NCBI RefSeq assembly: GCF_932526225.1
Contig: NC_064047.1
Coordinates: forward strand, 4,401,501 to 4,465,500
Reading direction: 5' to 3'
Length of the DNA stretch: 64,000 nucleotides
Source of the DNA: Nematostella vectensis
Taxonomy: Eukaryota > Cnidaria > Anthozoa > Actiniaria > Edwardsiidae
Part shown: positions 40,495 to 51,934 of the stretch, piece by piece
Layout: every line of letters starts with the position of its first letter
How positions within the stretch are numbered: the stretch's first letter is position 1
Translations under genes and position numbers: made by a program
Notes under the pieces: model-generated
Seen by the model: only the letters and a program-made list of their open reading frames with translations
The model's database searches: none
Told to the model about the DNA's origin: nothing

Positions 40495-40612
40495 CCCCTC
40501 GGCGGCCAAAAAGTGGGTCAATTCTTATTAGGCAATCATCGAATGCTATACTTTTTCCATATGATACCTACGACTGCGCACCCCCTCACTCAAATCCTGG
40601 GTACGCGACTGA
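40495..40612 (+). repeat. Dispersed repeat family A, copy 5
   Basis: A well preserved copy with TTTTTCCATATGATACCTAC, GACTGCGCACCCCCTCA and AATCCTGGGTACGCG, closest to copy 1. Confidence 0.65.
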
Positions 40613-41077
40613 TTCGCGTTATGGTAAAACAGTTCTCCGATCAAGTGATAGTAGAAATACATGCAGTTGCTGCATTGTTAGCCACGTGCAGTGGAGGCAG
40701 TTCGGAATATTTGATTGGCACAAATGGTAGCTCTTTGGCCGTAAGGGTCGTAAAGCGGACGGTCTATATTTCTACCAAATGCAGGATATGGATTTGTCAA
40801 ATGATAATCCATGAAGGCCATCAATGTTTGGCTCTCGAATCACTGTGTTTATGTATCACACTTATTTTTTGGCGAGTGAGAAGTAGCCGAAAGCTTCTTT
40901 CGGCCGTAGAACTCTCATAACGGGACTCTTCGGATACTCGCTGTTGGATTGATTTCTAAGTCCCTTCTTGTAAATAATATGAAATTGCCTCATCGCATAA
41001 AAGGGATGTTGAATACAATCGAGTCCCAAATAGCCCGTATGCGAGTTCTAGCCAGATTGAGAATTTGGAAAAATATT

Positions 41078-41264
41078 CAGGGGCGAATCTAGGGATGGGC
41101 CGAGTGCCCCCCCTTTATTTTCAGATATTTGGCATGATAATTAAATAACAAGAAATAAAATGAAATCCAAAAAAAAACAATGAACCTGTTTTCTCTTTCT
41201 TGAAACCCTTGCTTCGCCCCCCCCCCCTCCCCCTCCCTTTCTAAAACTCCTGGATCCTTCCCTG
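41078..41264. mobile_element. MITE family D-like, copy 2
   Basis: Ends CAGGGGCGAATCTAGGG and CTCCTGGATCCTTCCCTG are imperfect inverses. ATATT stands directly outside both ends. It carries a C-rich interior like its relative at 43427. Confidence 0.55.
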
Positions 41265-41344
41265 ATATTTGTCGTAGAAAATAACCCCATGAAGCAATGC
41301 ATCGTGGGCAGGTAGAGTAAGCTCCTTTGTTTTTCAGGAGAGTC

Positions 41345-41640
41345 TCATGTTTGGTACAGTATAATGCAATATACAACTTATGTTTGGCTCAGTATAACTC
41401 AATATAACACTCATGTTTGGTTCAGTATTTAGTAAATAAACCCCTTCTGGCGGCTGTGATATCGGCGGATAATGTCCAAGAATGAGAAATGGTACGAAAA
41501 ATAAACAGTTGGCCGAGAAGCGAAGCTTCGCAATTCATCACTTGGATATAAAACCCAATATACAACTCATGTTTGGTACAGTATAACCCAATATACCACT
41601 CAAGTTTGGTACAGTATAGCCCAATATACCACGTTGAAAA
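41345..41640 (-). repeat. Tandem copies of the receptor's C-terminal coding end
   Basis: Units of about 33 bp, containing CATGTTTGGTACAGTATAAC and CCAATATAC, run from the 3' flank into the last exon of the minus-strand receptor. On the minus strand the unit matches the codons for YWAILYQT and stop. Copies near 41345-41430 and 41545-41630 are separated by unrelated sequence. Confidence 0.75.
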
Positions 41641-42142
41641 TCCCGAACGCCACCGGGAACATGATCCGCGTGTAGCTCTCCAGTTTATCCGCGTTGAACC
41701 TCAAATATGTGTCCTTCACCCGTCTAACTTTGACGGACGCGCCCCTTTTTACCACCTGGCACTGCGAGGGCTGGACTGCCATGGACTCGGTAGACGTCGT
41801 GGGGAGCGCGCTACCATTCGCCAAGTGATTACAGTCGACGACGGCTTGGTCTATCTGCTTATTGAAAGATATCGCATAAGCAGCCTCTTTTTGACTCTCC
41901 TGGAGGGTAAGGTATAAAGAATGAGTTGAGCAAAGGGGTGGATAGACGCATGGTTTCGTAGTCTATGGAACCCTATGCTAACTAGATGTTGATCTCGTAG
42001 TGAATTATGAAAAGTGATGGTGACAAATGCTGATGGTGCTTGTTATGGTAATAATAGGATGCTGGTGCTAATGTTGATGGAAATAATTTATTTAATAATA
42101 AATTATTATTATTATTATCGTATGTCCATGATATTATTAGTA

Positions 42143-42226
<84 letters not shown>

Positions 42227-42230
42227 GTGG

Positions 42231-42270
<40 letters not shown>

Positions 42271-45200
42271 AAGGAGGAGGATGGTGATGATGATAAAATA
42301 TGTGAATAAGTGCCGGTAATAAAAATTACGATTGTGATGCTGATATTTTGATAAAAATGATGATGATGATAACGATGATGATGATTATTGTTATCAAGGC
42401 TGCGAGGTGACGATGATGACGATGATGAGGATCCTACCTTCTTAGCCTCCTGTTTCTCACAATAAGTCATTCCACAATGCACCAGAGAAAACTCCAACAG
42501 GCTTGTGAACACGAACACATAGCAGCTGATAATATACACGTCCAGAGCTGTAGCATAGGATACGCTCGGACCCTCCCCTCCGTGCAGGAAGCTCCCCATG
42601 GCAAGGATAGTGATGACACCCAGGGAGACTCGAGCCGGAACGGAACGGGGGTCAATCCAGAAGGAGATCCAGCTTAGGAAGACCACAAGGCCTGCGGGGA
42701 GGTAGTATCCATACACGTAGTACATCAGGCGACGTTTCAGTTCTATGGTAGCTATGGGCTCAGAGAAAACGCCTGGGGAAGTAACGAAGAAGTTCAGTTT
42801 GGTTAGGAAGAGGGGTTGGGAACAACGTCATATAAAAACAACAGCCTTCTTCGCAGGCATCGCTTTTGCCCAAAAAGCAGTATAAGAAAAACACATGGCC
42901 GTTAGGGAATCGTAAGCGCGAGGAGCCTGGAACGAGTAACGAAGTCACGAGTTTCTATATATTTTCAACGTTTGGTATTATCCCCTCCCCTGTTATTTTA
43001 GCAAGTGAATCTGTTCACCACAGGCAGTCCGAGTAGCTATTTCCATCCATCTCGGCTTTTCTAACTTTTAAAGACACCTTCGGAGGAGGCTTTAAAAAAG
43101 ACGGTTTTCTACCGTTATGGTGGCAACGCTTCACGCCTTGAAAAGGAGAAATTGAAGAAGAAGTTTATTTTGATAATTGATCCTACCCGTATTGTACACG
43201 CCTTTAAAGTCGCGACTCGTCACGTCTGTAATCGAGTACTGAGAGATCTCTACTTCGTCTGAGATGATCAAGCCCTTTCCTCCCCGCCAGCGAATGACGA
43301 TATCATCCTCGGTATGCCCATCTGTAAGACACAAACTGTTAGTATAATACAAGACTCGTGGTGTTGCCATGCGCCGCGCGCTATCGTGGTCACCTTGACA
43401 GCTTTGTGAAGGAAGTGGATACGTATCAGGGGCGGATCTAGGGATGGTCCGAGCGCCCCCCCCCCCCCCCCCTCCTCTTTCAGGCTTACAAAAATAAGAC
43501 ATTTAAGGAAATCCACGGAAAAACATTGAATCCCCCTTTTTTTGGAAACTTCTGGATCCGCCAGTAAGAAACACAATTCGTAGCGGGCTTATCAAAACTC
43601 GCTCTACTGACATTCTATCGGCAAAATTGAAATAAAGGAAGACTTAAACACAATATTACATGGTTTAAAGTTTTATTATTCACGATAAAGTATTTTTCGC
43701 TAACATATAAATTCCCTTATACATTCCTGCACTGACATAGCTATGGGCTGCCTGTGAGCCAACCGGCATGGCAAAGAAAGGTTTGAGTGCAAATCAGAAA
43801 AGGCTGGAGTCCTTTTAGCTATGAGGTTCGTGGTAATTGGAGCAAATTATTTTCGAATGCTTATTGGCTAATTTTTTTTTCGCAGTGGTCACGGTAGCGC
43901 GCGTCGCATTGAAGCTCTACTTTCTCATCACGTAACACCAGAACTTGTCTTGTAAAAGAACATATAATGGATGCGTAGATGTTACGGATTCTACATGACC
44001 ACTAATAAAAAAATTGATTATATATATGATGACGGTTGTTTTGACTAATAAAATGGAAAGATTATTGATAGATAATGACAGTGACCAATGCCATCATGAG
44101 TATCCCCTAATATATTATTATAATATAGTGGCTATAGAACGTCGCGTACGTCGCGGGTAATACTCACAGCTTCCGGTCTGGAAATGGCATTTTTGGACGT
44201 CCATTGGGAAGCGTCTGAAATTCATCTGGCAGCTGAGAGTTGTAGTGATTCTAAACGAGAAAAAAATATCAAATGCATGACCATAACTAGAACATTTTGC
44301 ATGAGGGGGCGGGGGAGGATCAATCCTTAGCCTAAGATTGTCGCGTAAGAAACGGTTTCCTTGTCAGCCGAATCTTACGGGCAAGTTTCGGCTAGCTCTT
44401 CGGCGTTGGTTCGTGTTCTATGAGGCAGTTTTGCAACGTCATTGACACTTTGCCCGGTTATCTAGGCATAAACTGTTTGAGTACATTACAAACGACGTGT
44501 CGCATAACCAAACAAAGCATATTATTCATAGTGAATCTGAAGAGGATTTCGTGTCTTAGGGGTGTTCTTCCCTGCCCTTGGTTATGAGCTATATGTACCT
44601 GGAGCTTAGGAGGATATTCCCGTCAGGGGAGATGCCGTACATAACATTGTCTGAGGGCACCTCGTGGAAGCGCGCTTCCTTGCTGTTCTTGATGAACACA
44701 TCCGGTCTCCAAGTGTTTTTTAGGAGGACTGGGTTTAGGATCAGCCGCTGACCACTGCCCTTCCCAGCTTGCGGTAGATAGCAAAGTCTTTCTTCCCTCC
44801 ATCTTTGACGAAAAAATATGTCTACCGAGAATTCCTTCAGGTAATAATAGAACAAAGATAACACATTAGTTATTTAAAGTATCGAAACAAGCCACACGAG
44901 CCTTTAAAACGTTTTAAATCTAAACCTTAATGGCAGGTTTAAAGCAGACATGACTTGCGCAGTGACTTGCGATAAATGAACTAAAAAGTAAGGTTATGGA
45001 TAAATGATAATGAAAAACCCTAACGGTAGCACGTCATCAACGAACGAAAATGACGCTTTTTCCTTCTGTAGCTCAGTAGGCATCGCCTCGCTCAGCCGAT
45101 CACAAAACAAGGAAGCTAGCGAACACTTTGCAGCTACTCCCATAATGTACAAACAGCGATAGTATTGGACAGCAAAGCTAGCATCATTGTCACAAGGCTT

Positions 45201-46299
45201 TATGTTTGTGGAAATATTAAGGAGTTTCAATGCGTCAGTTAGACCTACCATTTTTTTCTCATCTATCGCTCCGATTGAGGCGACATACGCCTCCACGTCT
45301 ACAATTACCGGTCCCCCTGTGGATACAAATGAACCCCGGTTACATAGTGTTTGTCGAGGATTGATAAACTGAGTTGAAGTCACTCATTATATACACCTAT
45401 TTCAAAAAACGGCAAACGGCAAATGGCACGACCGAAAGGACCCATGGATCCCAAAATATTTGTTCCAAATTTAGAAAATATAAAAAAACATACGACTCTC
45501 CATTTAATGTTATTAATATATAGCTCTAACATCGCTTTAGTTTATTTATTACCTTTATTTTTACAAATAATTACTACCAATAAACACCTTTCGGTCGTAG
45601 AAATGCCATTTGGCAATTGCCATTCGCCATTCACGCTGACAACGTTTATTGAAATACAGCAGCACAGCTTCTAAAACAGCACAGCTGGCCCATTTCAGTT
45701 ACACGCGGTCAAAGTATATGAGACATTGATTCACAAAACATAAACTCCATGTTTGTATATACGCCAAATGGGAAAGTTTGACATTCTTTAATTATTTTTT
45801 TAGCTCCGTATCTTCAATCACCTGTTACATTTGGTCTGACCATATTGTCAATAAGAGTGGGGGGGGGGGGGGAGGTGAGGTAAGGATTCGCATCTTCAAT
45901 CACCTGGAACATTTGGCCTGACCGTGCTGTTATGCGAGGGTGGGGTGGTTGGGGAGGGATTCGCATCTTCTCTCACCTGTAACATTTGGCCTGACCGTGT
46001 TGTTATGTGAGGGTGGGGTGGTTGGGGAGGTATTCGCATCTTCTCTCACCTGTAACATTTGGCCTGACCGTATTGTCGTATTGGCCGCTCTTGATCCATT
46101 TGATGAGTTCTTGTGCTGTTCGGTTGCATGAGTAACACCTGATGGGAAAAAGTGAAAGGTCTTTACAGGTCCAGCGTCATCATAGCTCGTGTGACACTCG
46201 CTACAGTATCTACTATGCAACACGTCTTTAGTCTCATTTCAGGCCCGAAGGCTGAGGGAGGGCAGTGGGTGCTCTTGTTTTTGAATGAGCATTATAAAA

Positions 46300-46364
<65 letters not shown>

Positions 46365-49321
46365 GAAGGAAGGAAGGAAGGAAGGAAGGAAGGAAGGAAG
46401 GAAGGAAGGAAGGAAGGAAGGAAGGAAGGAAGGAAGGAAGGAAGGAAGGAAGGAAGGAAGGAAGAAAACTAACGCTTCTGATTACTTAAGCCAAGGCGAG
46501 TGCCATTTAGCTGGAAGCCGTGCCTCTCTTGACCACACTAAAAGTTTTATATTTGGACTTTCCATGGGGGCCAGAAATATACCCCACAAGCCAAATCCCG
46601 GCCAACGGGATTTGAATTTGGGAAAATCAGATAAAAGAGATGGTTGTCTATGGTTGTCTAAAGTTCTATCATGAAAATGGTAAAACTTTCGATAAACTTA
46701 CTAGATTTGTAGATAAATGAAAAGGGTAGTTGTATCAAAAACGGAAAAGCGCGATAAGCAGATAAGGCTAAAAAAATCCACGAAGGTCCCTTCCTTTATT
46801 TATCACGCACCATCTCGATTCACCATAATGTCATGAGATTGTTTTTGGCATCTATCGGTCTACGTGGTTTACGCGTTGTTTTCAGCTAATTTCGCGTATA
46901 AACACTGGTGACGAGTCGCATTGTTTAACAGGTAAATTCAACCCCAGCTAATTATTACTACATCTCCTCGTTTCTCCATAATTAATCAGCGAAACCAAAG
47001 ATACAATAAATACTATTGCAGTCAGCTCACAATGAAAAGAACAGAGGACAACAAGACGCCTTCAAACTTCTTCTTTTTAAAGCATCCCTACACTTCCCTC
47101 CTTTTCACGTCTCCTTCAATCGCCATTTCGTAAACCCAGGAAAACACAAGTATGAGAAAGCATTTATTTCAAGAAAGCTAATAAATTGCGATGTCTGCGA
47201 ATATGGTAAATACCATGCTTTTAGATTGTTATTTGGAAAAGGAAGGATGAGTAAAAGTAGGATTAGTTTGCCTGCACGTAGGGTATTGCGGTTAGCCTCT
47301 GCCCGCGGGGAAAATAATCCCAGTTGTACCCCGATACCTTCCGCTGCATGACATCTGTTACGAGCATATTGCCGGTGTAACCGCGCGCGCCACACTGTGA
47401 CATGCAGGTGATGAAATAAAAGACATAAAGTAGACTTTGTAGTGAAATACAAGGTGATTAAATTAAATTTATAAAGTAAAGTTCGCAGGTTCTCGTTCAT
47501 GGTAACAAATTAAGGAATCCTACTCGTCTGGAACTTCCGTTTTGGTTTTATTTGAATATAAAGATATATTATGACTATGAATTATTTGTACCCATGGTAC
47601 CAGAGGCTCCTAGCTTCACTACAAAAGGCAAAGACTTAGCGGCCCATTGGTAGCGAGGCTTGGAGCCTCTGGTACTAAGGGTTAAAGCTGCATTGTCACC
47701 AGTATATTTCCGGAGGTCCGACGGAAACCTCAACCGTTAAAAGACAAAAGATTCTATTAAAATCCGAGATATTTATGAGGCCATCCGCTGTAAATTATCA
47801 ATCACATCCTCAAAGAAACTTCCAATAGACACACTGCTTTCAATATTTTGAAATATTTTTTGCTTTTACCGTTGAAAATCATCGGATATTATCGACCGGA
47901 AGTAAACTGGTGACAATGCGGCTTCAATTACTTGATGCTATGGAATAGAATAGGGCCATATTTATTGAAGATTGCATTGACTTTCACGATGATTCAAGGG
48001 GTCTCACTTGTTCCAATTGCATTTATTGTTGCTGCACTGAAAGATTCGAAACACAATAAAAAAACCCAGTGTCTTCTGACCCTAACTTAGATCCTTTGCA
48101 CAACCGGACCGTAGCAAGGGGTGGGGCACTGGGGGCACGTGCCCCAAAAATATTTTCAAAAATTATAAGGAAATGCCGTTGCTGTGACTCTAAAATACCC
48201 ACTATTGTTGATGTATCACTAGCATTGACTTTATACGTTATATCTAACTTTAATCTACACTCTTTGATGAAGTTCTCAGCTTTGTTTTTCCTCCCATTTC
48301 CAAAATATAAAAAGCATCAACAAACAACAGATACATCATTTATACCCCTCTACGCTAAAAAGCCATTTTGACAAACTATCTTTGTCCTAGACTGCCCCAG
48401 AACAGCCCAACTTGAAAAGTGCGGTTTCAGTCCCAGGACGATTTATTATATTATTTTTGAAGCTATTGTGATAAGGATTATTCTTTGGCTGTTAAAGACC
48501 CAGCGGGGGAATTCTGGAAGGTTGTCTGAATATGCGACAGACCTATTTCTTTTTTCATGTTTTTAGAATGGAATGACAAAAGCGCGGTGGGCAAGTTTGT
48601 GAAACAGGATATTATTTGTATTTTCATATTGCCAAGGTCATGCAAAGTTCGAAGAAATTGCTAAGAAATATTTAATCTAGTCTTCATTTCATTCGATGAT
48701 TTCTAATACTGTATGCTCGTTATGGTCTATCAATTCATTGAGTAATTTACCTATTATTTTTTTAGAACTCTGATTTTGAAGTGAATCGAAATATAGAAAA
48801 GTAAAATGACCATATTTTATTGTTTATGGTCGGAAATTAGTTGATGAATTCAATGAGTTGATAATTGTAGTACTAAAAGCATAAAGTTTCCAAGTTCGAA
48901 ATAATCTTTTTTCTTCTTTAAAGCTAAAGCTGAGATTAAATTTATTATTTTAAAAAATAAGATTGAATATCTTTTTAAAGATAGTCCGTTCTTGACTAGA
49001 TATAATTGTTCAGATGCGTAAAGAATCGGTCGAGCGACTTGGAGGGGATTTCCAGCATTTATAGCACAGTTTGCAGAATCCGAATTTCGGTAAAATGCTC
49101 CAAAATGACGTAATAAAAAATAGTATTAGGCAGAAAGAACGAAAATTTCCAATGATTTCTATATTTATTGGAGAATATCATAAAAAAAGTTGAAAACCTG
49201 TCTCGTTGGTGTATGATCGGCGAGAAAGTCAATAACAACATAACAAATAAGATGCTTACCAGCTTTCCCTTAACGTCAGGAACAAAACGACGAAACCAGC
49301 GCAGACCCTTCTTCCAGCCAT
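41600..49321 (-). CDS. Cys-loop ligand-gated ion channel subunit 1, anion-type (8 exons, 435 aa)
   Basis: Pentameric channel subunit of the GABA-A/glycine receptor class at the plasma membrane. Exons on the minus strand: 49321-49260, 46138-46050, 45316-45249, 44834-44599, 44250-44168, 43321-43187, 42772-42438, 41899-41600; all phases join. Exon 1 encodes a signal peptide (MAGRRVCAGFVVLFLTLRES). The ligand domain has TGGPVIVDVEAYV, MEFSVDIFFRQRW, WRPDVFIKN and ISPDGNILLSSR. The Cys loop runs Cys159-Cys173 with 13 residues between and FPMD inside. After LKRRLMYYVYGYYLPAG (M1) comes SVPARVSLGVITIL (M2); PAR at 270-272 is the anion-selectivity signature. M3, a short cytoplasmic loop and M4 (RIMFPVAFGIFNVVYWAILY) complete the fold. 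The ligand cannot be assigned. A paralogue lies at 55525-62775 on the other strand. Confidence 0.93.
42010..42430 (+). repeat. ATG microsatellite in receptor 1 intron 7
   Basis: A long pure (GAT)n run (about 42144-42270) with flanking imperfect repeats, lying just downstream (on the coding strand) of exon 7's donor. Confidence 0.9.
43427..43565. mobile_element. MITE family D-like, copy 3
   Basis: Ends CAGGGGCGGATCTAGGG and TCTGGATCCGCCAGTA with a C-tract interior, in intron 5 of receptor 1. It is the closest relative of the element at 41078-41264. Confidence 0.55.
45815..46075 (-). repeat. 73-bp tandem copies of receptor 1 exon 2 end with donor
   Basis: The coding 3' end of exon 2 plus its splice donor (ACGGTCAGGCCAAATGTTAC, then AG/GTGAGAG) recurs at about 45974, 45901 and 45819 into intron 2. 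The spacing is 73, 73 and ~82 bp. The nearest copy keeps an intact donor; the farther ones are diverged. A G-rich spacer (GGTGGGGTGGTTGGGGAGG) is part of the unit. Confidence 0.85.
46299..46466 (+). repeat. GAAA/GGAA polypurine microsatellite
   Basis: About 15 GAAA units followed by about 25 GGAA units, in intron 1 of receptor 1. A purine-only tract of this size can form triplex DNA; it has no coding meaning. Confidence 0.95.
47692..47937. mobile_element. MITE family B, copy 4
   Basis: 238-bp element in intron 1 of receptor 1 with TTAA at the left, TCAA at the right and the family ends (AGCTGCATTGTCACCAGTAT / GTAAACTGGTGACAATGCGG). Confidence 0.82.
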
Positions 49322-50893
49322 CTCGTTAGCCTCTCTGCGATTTTAAGCTTTATTAACGCTCCCTTTCAGCCGCACTCGAACTCACACCCTCTAATCAAAA
49401 TAAGTGCATTCTAATGAACACACTTGCTTCGCTTGAAGTGAAAATTGGGGCCTGTAATGCCGCTTCAAATAGGAATCTGCATGGAAACCTTTCAATTTTT
49501 ATTCTTGCGGCTCGGGTGACACCACGTAGGGTCTGTTACCGTCCCATTTGTTTCCATGCAATAAATCTGATATTCGTCTTACGAGTTCTTACCACAGAAC
49601 AGGTAAGTCTGAAGTGCATCCGTTATTAAGTGTATATTTTTGTGGCTAAACGTTGAAACCACCCGCCACCGAACCTGTTTATTTTTAATGAGAGGAAAAT
49701 CGCGGGATTTTTGAATATCAATTCAGAGTACGTAACATGCGTACCAGGACTCACCTGATGCGTTGCTTTATTTCGAAACTTTACCGTGTTCCTTAGTAGC
49801 AGTACGTAACCCAGAAGCAGTTGACTTGAAAAAAATGGGGGATCTTTTTTACATCTGCCCTTAACACGTTTTTTTCTTGACCCAGTTTCCTTTTTAGGCC
49901 TTTTAGCTCCCCCCTGTTCTTTCTTCTCAACAAACAATTGCAACAACAACGATAAAAATAGTGGCAATATATCTTATTGTACCACGAAATGAAATATCAA
50001 TTACAATTACTAAGAAAAACTATCTTCTTCTTCTTCTGTTTTTTTTTTTCCTCTTCATTTTCTCCTTCTTTCTTTTTCTTCATCTTAGCTGTTTCTTTAC
50101 TACTACTCTTCTTCTTATGATTGTTGTTGTTTCCTTCTTTTCTTTCTTCTTCCTCCCCCTTTATATTTTTCTCATTTTCTCATTTTTTATTTCGTCTTGT
50201 CTTCTCCTGATTATTACTCCCTCACATTCTAAACAAGTTTTTAAAAAGGAAGGAAAAAGTTAACAAAGGATCTAATTATCATGGGATAGTTTCCTATTAC
50301 AACTTCTCGGTCGCGGGATTCATCGGAACTTCTTGTTTCCGAAATGCTTATCACCCGAATCAAAAGCACCATTTTATTTGTGTACAGATGCCTTACAATT
50401 TATCATATTAATTCACGTATGAGCTGTACGTGTACAAGCATTTTTTACCAATATGATTACGGCTTATCATAATAAACAAACGACAAAAGGCACTTGGTAA
50501 ACAAAAGCCGCTTCAAATTGCGCTGAGGGAGTTGAATAAAGACAGCAATTGTATGCCCTCTCCAATCAAACGCAATTACAATATACATAGCTCAAAAGCT
50601 TCCAGAGCATTATCAAATACCATCACGAGGAATTAGACTGGAGGACTTTGAAAACGATTGAAAAACAGTGTTTTACTTCCTCTAGCGGACTTTGTTTAGG
50701 TCTAAAAGCCATTGGCTGCGTGGAATTGAGTTCTATAACCTCCCAGAGGAGGTCATTGTTAAAAAGAATTTGTTTGCGAATGAAAAACCCACAAACTCGG
50801 GACTTGAACGCTTAATTATTTACGAGGAGCAAGTCTTGAAAGACAACTTGTTTTGTGGAGGAGTTCTGAGCTTCTAGGAACTGTTGGCCCGCA
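49322..50893. other. Upstream region of receptor 1 and of the ankyrin gene
   Basis: A divergent intergenic region. It contains a polypyrimidine stretch (about 50020-50230, CTT and TTC rich). The open frame ending at 50877, just before the ankyrin gene, has no known motif and lacks an ATG. No other feature is supported. Confidence 0.5.
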
Positions 50894-51358
50894 ATGAGTG
50901 AAAGAAGACAGCGAAAAATCAGCACTGTCCAACAACCTGGGATTCATCGTTTTCCCGAGGACTTGATCATCCGCGAAACTATTCCCGGTCACGACGCCGC
51001 CAAAGAGCTTGAAGAAATCGCCCATTGTGACTTAAAACTCGACGTAAATTTTCTAAATGAATACGGGCATACTGCTTTGGGGACTTCAGCGTTTGTGGGC
51101 AGTCTTCGTTGCTGTCAGATCTTGATCCATTTAGGAGCAGAAGTGAGTAAGAAGGACAATGATGGCTGGACGGCACTGCACTATGCTCTCGCAAAGGGAT
51201 ATTTAGACATCGCCAAACTGTTGATCATGAATGGTGGAAATTTGTACACTAAGAATTCAGATAATGAGACTGCGCTGGACTTTATTGCCGACTCTGAGCT
51301 AAAGGATTCTTTACTTCAATTCCAGAACAAGTGTTCTATGACCCATACTGAACTCTAA
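50894..51358 (+). CDS. Small ankyrin-repeat protein resembling PPP1R27 (154 aa, single exon)
   Basis: An intronless frame from ATG 50894 to the stop at 51358. A basic N-terminus (RRQRK) precedes HRFPEDLI at residues 18-25, then two full ankyrin repeats (about 55-87 and 88-120) with the canonical DGWTALHYA and GYLDIAKLLI, and a partial third (NSDNETALDFI). Overall length, the RFPxD motif before the repeats and the repeat number resemble vertebrate PPP1R27/DYSFIP1, a protein phosphatase 1 regulator. However, the phosphatase-docking RVxF is degenerate here (IHRF), so PP1 binding is doubtful. A frame preserved without introns amid repeats suggests a functional gene. Confidence 0.85.
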   Translation: MSERRQRKISTVQQPGIHRFPEDLIIRETIPGHDAAKELEEIAHCDLKLDVNFLNEYGHTALGTSAFVGSLRCCQILIHLGAEVSKKDNDGWTALHYALAKGYLDIAKLLIMNGGNLYTKNSDNETALDFIADSELKDSLLQFQNKCSMTHTEL

Positions 51359-51934
51359 ACCAATGAAATATCATAGTCGCATTTGGTCTTTAATTTTTAA
51401 CTGTCTTGGCACAGAAAAGTCAAGTCCTAATTATCTAAGAATTATCGCTTTGCATATTTCTTCTTTCTTTTTAAAACAAGTGTGCATTGACTTAAATCGA
51501 AATCTAGATTAGTGAAATATCACCGTATAGTAGTAGTAGCATTTGAACTTTAAGCTTTCTGTTTAGAAAAGTTAATTCGAACTCATCTAAAATGATCGCT
51601 TTGTAATTAACTTTTTATTTTCATAGTTCGCATATTAGATGTTAATTTGCGAAAGTATCACAATACATTTTGCAAAGAATCAATCACAGGCGCGTATCCA
51701 GTACTTGCTCCATAACCGCTTAATACTTTTAAAATCTTATCTTACCCTATTTGTTCAACATTATGCTAAAAAACGTTCGTATCGCGAACTGTGCAACGTG
51801 TCGTGGACGTGTGTAAATATCATACTTGGTCATGATATAACCGTTCCTGTTACTTTTACTATAACCGAGACAGGACCGTGTCGGGAGTGTGCGTGACATA
51901 TCATAAAATTACCTGACCGTGCTTTAAGAGCGCA

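Larger units (their letters stand above)
39945..41344. other. Intergenic region with repeats
   Basis: 3' flank of the TEX9-like gene. It contains A-, C- and T-rich tracts, one dispersed repeat copy (about 40495-40612) and one small inverted-repeat element (41078-41264). The open frame at about 40468-40920 shows no known motif and begins inside the repeat, so no gene is called. Confidence 0.5.

Noticed and set aside
40468-40920. 151-codon open frame
   Set aside because: It begins inside a dispersed repeat, has no motif or splice partner, and its composition is not gene-like.
42014-42319. Poly-methionine frame
   Set aside because: It is an ATG microsatellite.
50692-50877. Short frame just before the ankyrin gene
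   Set aside because: No ATG start and no recognisable domain; it may be leader sequence.
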